Source of the DNA: CAG-1000 sp964545285
GTDB lineage: Bacteria; Bacillota_I; Bacilli_A; RF39; UBA660
NCBI GenBank assembly: GCA_964545285.1
Contig: CAZJEW010000024.1
Coordinates: 1 to 20,524 of the forward strand
DNA: 20,524 nucleotides
Reading direction: 5' to 3'
Both the position numbers and the translations under genes were made by a program. Positions 6,539 to 14,201 of this stretch are shown here, one piece after another (the first letter of the stretch is position 1; the number at the start of each line of letters is the position of its first letter). A model generated the notes under the pieces. It made no database searches, was not told the DNA's origin, and saw only the letters and a program-made list of their open reading frames with translations.

Positions 6539-7724
6539 ACTTTATCTTTTTATTAAATTCATTTAATTCTTTTTCATATTTATTATTTTTAGGACTATAA
6601 TACTTTCTTCCAATAAGTTCATTAGGTAAATATTGCTGTTCCACCCAATAATTAGGATAATTATGGGGATATTTATAGTCAAGTGAAGTAGTTCTTATAT
6701 GATTAGGTATTCTTCCCACACCACCTTTTTTTATATCGTTTAATGCTCCTTCTATTGATAGGTAAGCTGAATTACTTTTTGGACTAAGAGCCATATCAAT
6801 AACTGCAACACTAAGAGGCTTAGAAAGTTCAGGATAACCAACTCTTTCAGCAGCTTCAATAGCACTCACAACTTTAACACCAATCATAGGATTAGCCATT
6901 CCAATATCTTCATAAGCTATATCAATCATTCGTCTGTAAATAATATCATAATTACCAGACTCTATAAGTCTAGCTAAATAATGTAAAGAAGCATCAACAT
7001 CACTACCTCTAATACTCTTTTGAAAAGCAGAAATCGTATCATAATAACCATCACCACTCTTATCAGAGTATAAATCAGGAGTATTGTTTGTTTTAATAAT
7101 ATTCTCAATAGAAATCACTTTATTAAATCCATAGTATGAGAACTCGATTAAATTATAAGCATACCTAATATCCCCATTAGATATAGATGCTATGTAATTG
7201 ATAGTTTTATTATCAATTATAATATCTGGTAATACATTCTTAATTCTTTTAATACCTTTGATAATGTCTTTTTTTTCAAGTGGTTTTAGTTCTAGTAGTT
7301 GGCACCTACTTCTAATAGCAGGGTTTATTGAATGAAATGGATTAGAATTAGTAAGACCTATTAGAGTAATTAAACCGCTTTCAATATATGAAAGAAGGAT
7401 ATCTTGTTTATCTTTATTCATTCTATGTATTTCATCTATTACTAATATTAATCCGTTATACATTTTTGCTTCTTCAATAACTATTTCAAAATCTTTTTTT
7501 GAATTTATCGTTGCATTTAACATTCTATATCTTAAATTTAATTCATTTATTAATGCTAAAGCAATAGTGGTCTTACCTGTACCACTTTTACCATAAAAAA
7601 TGATATTAAATAATTTCTTTTCATTTACTAAATTAGTTAATACTTTTCCTTTACCAATTAAATTAGTTTGACCTAAAACATCATTTAATCTTTCTGGTCT
7701 TAATTTATTTTGCAATAATTCCAT
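6531..7724 (-). CDS. rarA: Replication-associated recombination protein RarA (MgsA)
   Basis: RarA is a AAA+ ATPase of the clamp-loader clade that acts at stalled forks and ssDNA ends. The 397-residue product has Walker A GKSGTGKT (45-52), Walker B LILVIDEIH (92-100), sensor 1 in GLTNSNPF (123-130) and an arginine-finger region AIRSRC (136-141). The C-terminal half carries the RarA-specific segments YDTISAFQKSIRGSDVDASL, HYLARLIESGN and YEDIGMANP and the tetramerisation region. It starts at ATG 7724 behind AGGTGAT with 3 nt spacing. Linkage to tcdA matches yrvM-yrvN of B. subtilis, although here the two genes converge instead of running in line, so the block has been rearranged. Confidence 0.93.
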   Translation of the reverse strand: MELLQNKLRPERLNDVLGQTNLIGKGKVLTNLVNEKKLFNIIFYGKSGTGKTTIALALINELNLRYRMLNATINSKKDFEIVIEEAKMYNGLILVIDEIHRMNKDKQDILLSYIESGLITLIGLTNSNPFHSINPAIRSRCQLLELKPLEKKDIIKGIKRIKNVLPDIIIDNKTINYIASISNGDIRYAYNLIEFSYYGFNKVISIENIIKTNNTPDLYSDKSGDGYYDTISAFQKSIRGSDVDASLHYLARLIESGNYDIIYRRMIDIAYEDIGMANPMIGVKVVSAIEAAERVGYPELSKPLSVAVIDMALSPKSNSAYLSIEGALNDIKKGGVGRIPNHIRTTSLDYKYPHNYPNYWVEQQYLPNELIGRKYYSPKNNKYEKELNEFNKKIKSK

Positions 7725-7823
7725 AATATCACCTATAGTTATTTTATCAGTTTTAAGTGTAAATATAAAGTTAAATAGTATAAAATTAGTTAAAAATATA
7801 ATATAATTATATTGAGGTAATTA

Positions 7824-8726
7824 ATGAACAATACTGATATTAATGAAATCCTTGAAGAATACAAAAGTTTCCTTGAAAAAGAAAAAAATTATTCTTATAA
7901 TACTTATTCATCTTATATTCATGATGTAAGAGAGTTTTTATTGTATATTAAAAAAGAATTAATTGATATAACAAAGAAAGATATAGACAATTATATTATT
8001 TCTAATATTCATAATTTTACTGAAACAACTATTAATAGGAAAATAGCTAGTATAAGAAGTTTCTTTAAATATTTATCAAACTATAAAGGTTATATTAATA
8101 TAAGTGATGATGTTATTAATATGAAAAAGAAACAAAGATTGCCAAGATATCTTACATGTGAAGAAGTAGATAAATTATTAAATATAAATTTAGTAAATAA
8201 ATTTGATTATCGTAATAAAGCTATGTTAGAATTATTATATAGTACAGGTTTAAGAGCAAGTGAGCTTATTGGATTAGATATTAATAGTCTAAACTTTGAT
8301 AATAACATAATAAGTGTATTTGGTAAAGGTAAAAAAGAAAGGGTTGTTCCTTTAAGTGATATTTCTATTAAATACTTGAAAATTTATATAGAAGAATATA
8401 GAAATTCGTTATTTGTAAGAGGCAAAAAGTTAACAGCTGCATTATTTTTAAATAATCATGGTGAAAGAATTACTAGGCAAGGACTAAATTTACTTCTTAA
8501 TAAAATAGCTTCTAATGTAAATATTAATAAGGATATATCACCACACGTATTAAGACATAGTTTTGCTACTCATTTAATTGAAAATGGTGCAGATATAAGA
8601 AGTGTTCAAGAATTACTTGGTCATGAAAATGTTATTACTACTGAGATATATACCCATCTAGCTAATAAATATATAAGTGAGAATTATAATAATTGTTTTA
8701 CTAGAAGTAAAAAAGAGGAGAAGTAA
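7824..8726 (+). CDS. xerD: Tyrosine recombinase XerD/XerC
   Basis: The 300-residue protein has an N-terminal SAM-like core-binding domain (about 6-90) and a C-terminal catalytic domain. All catalytic residues of the family are present: R144 (TGLRASEL), K168 (FGKGKKER), H241 and R244 (PHVLRHSFATH), H267 (LLGHENV) and Y276 (TEIYTHL). Length and spacing follow E. coli XerD with a constant shift of 3-4 residues. This argues for the housekeeping chromosome-dimer resolvase and not a phage integrase. In B. subtilis xerD (ripX) lies directly upstream of drm (deoB), as here, which favours xerD over xerC. The ATG at 7824 has GAGGT at 7814-7818. Confidence 0.88.
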   Translation: MNNTDINEILEEYKSFLEKEKNYSYNTYSSYIHDVREFLLYIKKELIDITKKDIDNYIISNIHNFTETTINRKIASIRSFFKYLSNYKGYINISDDVINMKKKQRLPRYLTCEEVDKLLNINLVNKFDYRNKAMLELLYSTGLRASELIGLDINSLNFDNNIISVFGKGKKERVVPLSDISIKYLKIYIEEYRNSLFVRGKKLTAALFLNNHGERITRQGLNLLLNKIASNVNINKDISPHVLRHSFATHLIENGADIRSVQELLGHENVITTEIYTHLANKYISENYNNCFTRSKKEEK

Positions 8727-8728
8727 TT

Positions 8729-9895
8729 ATGTTTAATAGAATATTTTTAGTTGTTCTTGATAGTTGTGGAATAGGTGCTTGTGATGATGCATCTTCATAT
8801 GGTGATGAAGGTGCAAATACATTATTACATACTATTGAAAATAGAAACTATAATTTAGATGTTCTTGAAAGATTAGGACTTACTTCTTTAGTTGGTAAAA
8901 ATGTAGATAATATAAGAAGTATATATATGAAAGCTAAATTTAAAAATAAAGCAAAAGATTCATTAAATGGTCATTATGAAATGATGGGTGCTATTAGTGA
9001 TATGGAATTCAAAACATATCCTGATGGATTTCCGTTGGAACTAATAAGTGATATTCAACATTTAATAGGAAGAGATGTTATAGGTAATGTTGCTTCTAGT
9101 GGTACTAAAATTATAGAAGAATTAGGTGAAATGCATATTAAAACTGGTGCTATTATAGTTTATACTTCTTCTGATTCTGTTTTGCAAATTGCTGCTCATA
9201 CTGATATAGTTCCATTAGAGGAGTTATATGATATATGTTCAAAAGTAAGGAAATTAACTGTTGATAAAAATTATGGAATAGCTAGAATTATAGCAAGACC
9301 TTTTACTGGTAAATTAGGTAATTTTATAAGAACAAGCGATAGGAAAGATTATGCATTAGATCCTCCAAGAAATGTACTTGATTTGCTTGACAGGGCAAGT
9401 ATAAGAACTATTGCAATAGGTAAAATATCAGATATTTTTAATAATAAAGGAATAAGTGTTAAAATAAAAACTCATGATAATATAGATGGTATGGTTAAAT
9501 TAATTGATTTTGCTAAAGGTGAATTTAAAGGATTGCTATTTGCTAATTTAAATGATTTTGATACTTTATATGGACATAGAAGGGATAAAGATGGGTATTT
9601 AAAGGCTTTAGAAGAATTTAATTATTATTTACCTATATTTCTTAAGAATCTTAAAAAAGATGATTTATTTATACTTACAGCTGATCATGGTAATGATCCT
9701 ACATATAAAGGAACTGATCATACCAGAGAAAATGTGCCTATAATATTATATAATCCTCTATTTAAAAAAGGTAAGAAATTAGATGATAGAGATTCTTTAG
9801 CAGATATTGGCGCTACTATATTAGAAAATTTTAAAATAAATAACGATTTAGGAATAGGGAAGAGTATTTTTGATGATTTGAGGAGTAAAGAATGA
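8729..9895 (+). CDS. deoB: Phosphopentomutase DeoB
   Basis: DeoB interconverts (deoxy)ribose 1-phosphate and 5-phosphate, joining nucleoside breakdown to the pentose pathway. The 388-residue product is full length for the alkaline-phosphatase-like family. Metal ligands match the B. cereus enzyme at a nearly constant offset: D11 (VVLDSCG), D278 and H283 (NDFDTLYGHRRD), D319 and H320 (TADHGND) and H331 (GTDHTRENVP). The oddity is the phosphoacceptor: B. cereus uses Thr85 in KDTMTGHWE, whereas this protein reads KDSLNGHYE, with Ser78 at that place. It starts 2 nt after xerD with GAGGAG inside the xerD end, and its TGA overlaps the ATG of the next small gene. Confidence 0.93.
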   Translation: MFNRIFLVVLDSCGIGACDDASSYGDEGANTLLHTIENRNYNLDVLERLGLTSLVGKNVDNIRSIYMKAKFKNKAKDSLNGHYEMMGAISDMEFKTYPDGFPLELISDIQHLIGRDVIGNVASSGTKIIEELGEMHIKTGAIIVYTSSDSVLQIAAHTDIVPLEELYDICSKVRKLTVDKNYGIARIIARPFTGKLGNFIRTSDRKDYALDPPRNVLDLLDRASIRTIAIGKISDIFNNKGISVKIKTHDNIDGMVKLIDFAKGEFKGLLFANLNDFDTLYGHRRDKDGYLKALEEFNYYLPIFLKNLKKDDLFILTADHGNDPTYKGTDHTRENVPIILYNPLFKKGKKLDDRDSLADIGATILENFKINNDLGIGKSIFDDLRSKE

Positions 9896-10023
9896 AAGAT
9901 GTTGTTTTATCAATATGTTTAGTTGTAATATTAATTGTTGTGACTGTATACGTGTCTTATAAATTTGTATATTATTATAATTATGATCAAAATAATACTT
10001 ATGAAGTAATGAATAATGATTAA
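9892..10023 (+). CDS. 43-residue single-TM membrane miniprotein
   Basis: An ATG overlaps the deoB stop as ATGA (9892-9895) and is preceded at 6 nt by a perfect GAGGAG (9880-9885). The product has a start Met-Lys-Asp, one strongly hydrophobic helix (about residues 4-21, VVLSICLVVILIVVTVYV), then YKFVYYYNYDQNNTYEVMNND. Its TAA overlaps the start of the downstream methyltransferase by 8 nt, so translation of all three genes is probably coupled. No family was recognised. It is an uncharacterised small bitopic membrane protein; the strong ribosome binding site and overlaps at both ends argue against chance. Confidence 0.72.
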   Translation: MKDVVLSICLVVILIVVTVYVSYKFVYYYNYDQNNTYEVMNND

Positions 10024-11191
10024 TATAAATGATGAATATAATGTAATTATTAATGATATAGATAATAATGGGAATGGTATAACTAGAATTAATAACTTTG
10101 TTATATTTGTTCCTTATGCTTTATTAAATGAAAAAATTAATATTAAAATAATTAATATTAATAAGAAATTTGCAATCGGCAAAATAATTAATATTGAAGA
10201 AATCTCTGAAGATAGATGTAAAACAATATGCAATAAATATAATGAATGTGGTGGTTGTAATTTTTTACATACTAATATTAATAATGAAAAAAATATTAAA
10301 ATTAAATATATTGAAAAATTATTTAATTTTAAATTAGATAAATGTTATTTTATTAATGAATATAATTATAGAAATAAAGCTACATTTCATGTGAATAATA
10401 ATAAAATAGGTTACTATAGTGAGAATACTCATAATATTATTGAATTTGATAATTGCTTACTTTTAGATAAAAGAATTAATGATATATATAATTATTTAAA
10501 AGATGTTAAATTATTTAATATAAGTAGTATTGTTATTAGAGTAACTTCTAATGAAACAATGATAATATTTGATAATGATTATGATTATAAAGATTTAATT
10601 AAAAGATTTAATATTGATTCTATATATATAAATAATAAACTAGTTTATGGTAAAGAATATATTATTGAAACTATTGATAATATTAAATATACTATTTATC
10701 CTGAAGCTTTTTTTCAGATTAATTTAGATGCTATGAAATATTTATATAGTATTATTAAAGATTATTGTGTATCTGGTAATAAATTATTAGATTTATATTG
10801 TGGTACTGGTACTATTGGTATATATCTTAAGAATAATTTTAAAAATATAACTGGAATAGAGATTAATAAAAGCAGTATTTTAAACGCAAATTTAAATAAA
10901 AAAATTAATGGTATTAATAATATTAATTTTATATTAAAAGACTCTAAAATGGCTAAAAACGATGTTTATGATACTATTATAGTTGATCCACCAAGAAGTG
11001 GTTTATCAAAAGAAGTAATTAGTTTTCTAAATAACAGTGAATCAAAAATAATATATGTATCTTGCAATCCTAATACATTAAAAAGAGACATTGAATTATT
11101 AAAAAACTATAAAATAAATAGAATGTCAATAGTAAATATGTTTCCAAAAACAAAACATATAGAAATAGTTTCAGAATTAATTAAGAATTGA
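10016..11191 (+). CDS. rlmD: TrmA/RlmCD-family 23S rRNA or tRNA m5U methyltransferase
   Basis: A SAM-dependent RNA (uracil-5-)methyltransferase of 391 residues. An N-terminal TRAM-like domain (about 1-62) is followed by an iron-sulfur site (C72, C78, C81 in CNKYNECGGC, and C147). The Rossmann domain has motif I LLDLYCGTGTIG (257-268), DPPRSGLSKEV (324-334), the catalytic Cys C350 in VSCNP and the C-terminal HIEIV. In Firmicutes one or two such paralogs (RlmCD, TrmA-like) share this architecture, so the exact uridine cannot be told; the symbol is tentative. No strong ribosome binding site precedes ATG 10016, and translation probably depends on coupling to the 43-residue gene. Codon choice is extremely Asn/Ile-rich. 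A terminator overlaps its stop. Confidence 0.85.
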   Translation: MININDEYNVIINDIDNNGNGITRINNFVIFVPYALLNEKINIKIININKKFAIGKIINIEEISEDRCKTICNKYNECGGCNFLHTNINNEKNIKIKYIEKLFNFKLDKCYFINEYNYRNKATFHVNNNKIGYYSENTHNIIEFDNCLLLDKRINDIYNYLKDVKLFNISSIVIRVTSNETMIIFDNDYDYKDLIKRFNIDSIYINNKLVYGKEYIIETIDNIKYTIYPEAFFQINLDAMKYLYSIIKDYCVSGNKLLDLYCGTGTIGIYLKNNFKNITGIEINKSSILNANLNKKINGINNINFILKDSKMAKNDVYDTIIVDPPRSGLSKEVISFLNNSESKIIYVSCNPNTLKRDIELLKNYKINRMSIVNMFPKTKHIEIVSELIKN

Positions 11192-11211
11192 ATTTAAATA
11201 TTCAATTTTTT
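11186..11211 (+). terminator. Rho-independent terminator after the m5U methyltransferase gene
   Basis: AATTGAAT (11186-11193) pairs with ATTCAATT (11200-11207) across a 6-nt loop, then T to 11211. The stop codon TGA (11189-11191) lies inside the stem. It closes the xerD-deoB transcript and touches the 3' end of the opposing peptidase gene. Confidence 0.75.
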
Positions 11212-12544
11212 AATACCAAAGTTGTGTAAGATTACCATCTTCTTTATAATAATTATCCATAAGCATTACATAATAATATCTATTAAATATTGTTGATTTA
11301 GAATATGTCATAATTACAACTGCAGTATTAGGAGGAGTCCATAAACTTTCTGCTACATAATAATTATTATCGTCTTCTCCAACAATTACTGCAATGTGAC
11401 CTCCACCAACTCCACCAGAACTCAATAAATCTCCAACTTTAACTCTACCAGAAGTTACAACAGAATAATTAAAATTAGTTCTTTCTCCATAATCAGTTAA
11501 ATCTAAATGAGAAGCTAAACCAGCTCCAATATCCCCAACATCAAAACCTCCGTTTAAAAGTACCCAACTCACAAAACCACTACAATCAAATCCATTATCT
11601 CTATATCCTTGAGAAGGATTACTCCACATTTTACAACCCCATGTTTTAGGTCCATTAGCAGATTTGGTAATATTACTATATCTACTAGAATTTAAATATA
11701 ACCCTTTATGATAATATCTTCCTTCACCATCAACTCCATTAACTGCCAATCTACCATTTTCAGAAAAATATCTTATTTTATATGGAAATTCTAATGCAAT
11801 AAATCTAGCGACAGCTACTACACCAGCTCTAGTTTGATATCCAGCATCATTAACTCTATCTTCTAATATTTTATCTAATAAATTATTATCATCTTCAGAA
11901 TATATACCACATGGTAAATAACTTTTATAATGATTATATGCATTTGGTTTAGGAATAATTAAATTAGTAACAATAGTATTAATAGAAACATTAAAATCGC
12001 CAATTGAAGCTACTATATTAGTAGTACCATTGTTTATACCACTAATAATACCATTTTCATCTACTTTAGCAATATTTTCATTTTCACTACGCCATTTTAA
12101 TATATCATCAACATATCCAATAGAAGAATATGTAGCAGTAACTTTATAACTATCTCCAACAGCAATATAAACATTTTCTTTATTTGCATTTAAACTAATT
12201 ATTTTACCTAAATACTTTGCTTGATTAACTTCTATAACTTCATTCTTATCACTTTTAATAAATAAATGATATGAATATTCATCTATTTCATGTATACATT
12301 TATTATTTGTAGAAAGAATCCATTCAGTACTATCTATAGAAGGAGTTGCATCGATATGACTAAAATAACAATAAACATTATTATTTAATTTGTATTTTGG
12401 AATAGAATAGGTAAGAACAATATTTTTACCTATTAATGATATATTTAATATAGTAGGATTAACTGGAAATAAAAAATATACATAATTAATATATGCAACT
12501 AATATAATTACAATACATAACAAAATATATTTAAATACCTTCAT
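11210..12544 (-). CDS. Membrane-anchored Big_2 + NlpC/P60 cell-wall peptidase
   Basis: The 444-residue protein begins with a signal anchor (about 5-28, YILLCIVIILVAYINYVYF). A beta-rich extracellular segment comes next, then a Big_2 bacterial Ig-like domain (about 114-188, with ISLNANKENVYIAVGDSY and VDENGIISGINNGTTNIVA), then an NlpC/P60-type catalytic domain. The nucleophile Cys is C321 in NGFDCSGFVSWVL and the His is H383 in GGGHIAVIVG; the third polar position appears to be E399 in YVAESLW. Such enzymes cut peptide stems of peptidoglycan outside the cell. I start at ATG 12544, not 12595, because the upstream codons contain the -10 element and lack a signal sequence; GTAGGTAG lies 4 nt before this ATG. 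Confidence 0.85.
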   Translation of the reverse strand: MKVFKYILLCIVIILVAYINYVYFLFPVNPTILNISLIGKNIVLTYSIPKYKLNNNVYCYFSHIDATPSIDSTEWILSTNNKCIHEIDEYSYHLFIKSDKNEVIEVNQAKYLGKIISLNANKENVYIAVGDSYKVTATYSSIGYVDDILKWRSENENIAKVDENGIISGINNGTTNIVASIGDFNVSINTIVTNLIIPKPNAYNHYKSYLPCGIYSEDDNNLLDKILEDRVNDAGYQTRAGVVAVARFIALEFPYKIRYFSENGRLAVNGVDGEGRYYHKGLYLNSSRYSNITKSANGPKTWGCKMWSNPSQGYRDNGFDCSGFVSWVLLNGGFDVGDIGAGLASHLDLTDYGERTNFNYSVVTSGRVKVGDLLSSGGVGGGHIAVIVGEDDNNYYVAESLWTPPNTAVVIMTYSKSTIFNRYYYVMLMDNYYKEDGNLTQLWY

Positions 12545-12565
12545 ATAACTACCTACTATAAATAT

Positions 12566-12595
12566 AGTATAACTTAATATACAATTATAAGTCAA
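12566..12595 (-). promoter_or_regulatory. Promoter for the NlpC/P60 peptidase gene
   Basis: On the minus strand TTGACT (complement of 12590-12595) and TATACT (complement of 12566-12571) are separated by 18 nt, a good sigma-A match. The predicted start near 12559 leaves a leader of about 15 nt. A symmetrical terminator sits directly upstream (12598-12620). Confidence 0.7.
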
Positions 12596-12597
12596 TT

Positions 12598-12620
12598 AAA
12601 AAAGCATTAAATGCTTTTTT
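12598..12620 (-). terminator. Terminator of the Arg/Ser-rich miniprotein gene
   Basis: AAAAAAGCAT (12598-12607) and ATGCTTTTTT (12611-12620) form a perfect 10-bp stem with a 3-nt loop and a built-in T run on either strand. It starts 3 nt after the miniprotein's stop codon (minus strand) and ends 2 nt before the -35 element of the peptidase gene, so it insulates the two. Confidence 0.8.
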
Positions 12621-12623
12621 AAA

Positions 12624-12731
12624 TTATTTACATCTTGAAGATGCATTTCTACTTCTTGAATTACTTCTAGATGTGGATTTTCTAGCTTGATTTCTAGAAT
12701 TATTTCTAGCATTTGAACTAGCTTTAGTCAA
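12624..12731 (-). CDS. 35-residue Arg/Ser-rich basic miniprotein
   Basis: A short minus-strand frame with a TTG start at 12731 and TAA at 12624-12626. It begins MTKASSNARNNSRNQARKST and continues with SRSNSRSRNASSRCK. Arg occupies positions 9, 13, 17, 22, 26, 28 and 33 (a near four-residue period); Ser, Asn and Ala fill most of the rest; there are no acidic and no large hydrophobic residues. The start is set by GGTGGTGAT, an almost perfect Shine-Dalgarno ending 4 nt before the TTG. An in-frame GTG at 12740 lies inside that site and would add three residues. A terminator follows 3 nt after the stop. No family was recognised; the composition suggests a disordered nucleic-acid-binding peptide, which is inference. 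It is far below common annotation length limits. Confidence 0.65.
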   Translation of the reverse strand: MTKASSNARNNSRNQARKSTSRSNSRSRNASSRCK

Positions 12732-12769
12732 TTTAATCACCACCTATTATTATTATGAGTATTATTTTC

Positions 12770-12777
12770 AGTATAAT
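12770..12777. promoter_or_regulatory. Overlapping divergent -10 elements
   Basis: TATAAT on the plus strand (12772-12777) overlaps TATACT on the minus strand (complement of 12770-12775). The first would serve the ZIP gene at 12790 and the second the Arg/Ser-rich miniprotein. A second plus-strand TATAAT lies at 12781-12786. Neither direction has a good -35 at 16-18 nt. In this AT-rich sequence TATAAT matches are frequent, so support is modest. Confidence 0.4.
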
Positions 12778-12789
12778 TCATATAATTAA

Positions 12790-13539
12790 ATGATTATTAT
12801 GGAAATTATTGGTCCTTTATTATTATCTTTATTAGCTGGATTATCTACATTATTAGGATGTGTTTTATTATTTATAAAAATCAAAAAAATAGATGAATTT
12901 ATTACATTTAGTTTATCTTTTTCTTTTATAGTAATAATCTCAATATCATTATTTGATTTATTAATAAATTCAAGTTATACATTATATATGAATTATAAAG
13001 GTGTTTTAGGCTTATTATTGGCACTTTTTATATTTGTACTAGGAAATATTTGTATAAGAAGAATAAATAACAAAATAGATGTTAAAAATGGTTCTAATTT
13101 GTATAGAGTAGGGGTCTTAAGTATGATTTCATTAATATTACATAATTTCCCAGAAGGAATCGCAGTATTTATGAGTGCATATTCAAATATAAATATTGGA
13201 TTTAAAATCTGTTTAGCAATAATGTTGCATAATATACCAGAAGGAATAATTATATCAATGCCATTATATTATAGTGGGGTAAGTAAAAGAAAAGTAATAA
13301 AATATACATTCATATCAGGTATATCTGAACCACTAGGAGCAATAATAGGATACTTATTATTGAAAAATATAATGACTGATGTAGTATTAGCAATAATATT
13401 AATATTTGTATCAGGAATAATGATAAACTTATCAATAAACGAAATATATAAAGAGATGATATCTTATAATAAATATAAATATATAATATTAGGTATAATA
13501 GTAGGATCAATATTTATAATAGCAGTTAAATTAATATAA
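12790..13539 (+). CDS. ZIP-family divalent metal transporter (ZupT-like)
   Basis: A 249-residue protein with about eight transmembrane helices. Metal-binding signatures of the ZIP family are complete: HNFPEG (118-123), HNIPEG (148-152 region) and the Glu of SEPLGA (179-184). The stretch between helices 3 and 4 is short and lacks the His-rich loop of many ZIPs. It imports Zn2+ or other divalent cations (family knowledge; the ion cannot be read from the sequence). Two in-frame ATGs (12790 and 12799) are possible, and neither has a recognisable Shine-Dalgarno. TATAAT boxes end 12 or fewer nt before the candidate starts, so the mRNA may be nearly leaderless. It converges on the DUF2726 gene. Confidence 0.88.
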   Translation: MIIMEIIGPLLLSLLAGLSTLLGCVLLFIKIKKIDEFITFSLSFSFIVIISISLFDLLINSSYTLYMNYKGVLGLLLALFIFVLGNICIRRINNKIDVKNGSNLYRVGVLSMISLILHNFPEGIAVFMSAYSNINIGFKICLAIMLHNIPEGIIISMPLYYSGVSKRKVIKYTFISGISEPLGAIIGYLLLKNIMTDVVLAIILIFVSGIMINLSINEIYKEMISYNKYKYIILGIIVGSIFIIAVKLI

Positions 13540-13565
13540 AAAAAGAATAATAGTTAGTTATTCTT
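13536..13565 (-). terminator. Terminator of the DUF2726 gene
   Basis: On the minus strand AAGAATAA (complement of 13558-13565) pairs with TTATTCTT (complement of 13543-13550) across a 7-nt loop holding the stop codon, and is followed by a T run (13536-13542). On the plus strand no T tract follows, so it serves mainly the minus-strand unit; it lies 3 nt beyond the ZIP stop. Confidence 0.7.
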
Positions 13566-14150
13566 AATATTATTAATTTCTTTAAGTATTCTAGATAATA
13601 AATAATTTTTATCATTTGAGTATTTAGTATAAAAAGTTATTAATTTAATCCCAGCTTTGTCACATATATTTCTTACTTTAACATCTCTTTTAATTCTATT
13701 ATATTCATTATGTGATGAATCATTTAATTCAATCAATAAAAGTAGAGTAGAATAATCCTTTGAAAAAATAGCAAAATCAATATTTTTAAATAATTCATTA
13801 TTATATCCATCACTATTTTTGTTGATTATTGATGCTAAATTTACTTGTGGTACTATTTTATAATCGTTTTCTAAATCTTTTATTTTAGTATAAAAAATAT
13901 ATTCAGAATGAGTCATAAAAGATTTTTTACTGTAACCATAATCTTTAATAAAAGTAGGGGAGTTGCTTACATCATTATAAATATCTTTAACAATATATTT
14001 ATTAAATAAAATTAGTAAAATATATATTATTAAAATAATAAAAAACAAATATAACAAGAAAATAGAATCTAAAGATACTCCTAAAAAAGAAATAATTATC
14101 ACCATTATTGAAATAATCTTAATTAATTTATTATATATATCTTTACTCAT
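13554..14150 (-). CDS. Membrane protein with DUF2726 (nuclease-like) domain
   Basis: The 198-residue protein has two N-terminal transmembrane helices (about 11-27 and 29-48) and a cytoplasmic domain matching DUF2726: HSEYIFYTKI (82-91), VPQVNLASII, NIDFAIFSKD, IELNDSSH and IKRDVKVRNICDKAGIKLI. DUF2726 is related to PD-(D/E)XK nuclease folds. The family's usual IELDD reads IELND here, so one acidic residue is Asn; the Asp of NIDF and the Glu of IEL remain. The substrate is unknown. GAGGGA precedes ATG 14150. It is third in a same-strand set after an HTH protein and a signal-anchored unknown, with 51 nt to its upstream neighbour. Confidence 0.8.
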   Translation of the reverse strand: MSKDIYNKLIKIISIMVIIISFLGVSLDSIFLLYLFFIILIIYILLILFNKYIVKDIYNDVSNSPTFIKDYGYSKKSFMTHSEYIFYTKIKDLENDYKIVPQVNLASIINKNSDGYNNELFKNIDFAIFSKDYSTLLLLIELNDSSHNEYNRIKRDVKVRNICDKAGIKLITFYTKYSNDKNYLLSRILKEINNIKNN

Positions 14151-14201
14151 AATTTTCCCTCAAGTATACAAGTTAACATAATATATATTATTTACACTTA
14201 A

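Noticed and set aside
7824..8726. The tyrosine recombinase read as a phage or ICE integrase.
   Set aside because: Length, active-site spacing and the deoB neighbour match the housekeeping Xer recombinase, and no attachment-site repeats or phage genes are nearby.
13310..13510. Minus-strand hydrophobic frame opposite the ZIP gene.
   Set aside because: Hydrophobic antisense frames are expected opposite membrane-protein genes in AT-rich DNA; no ribosome binding site.
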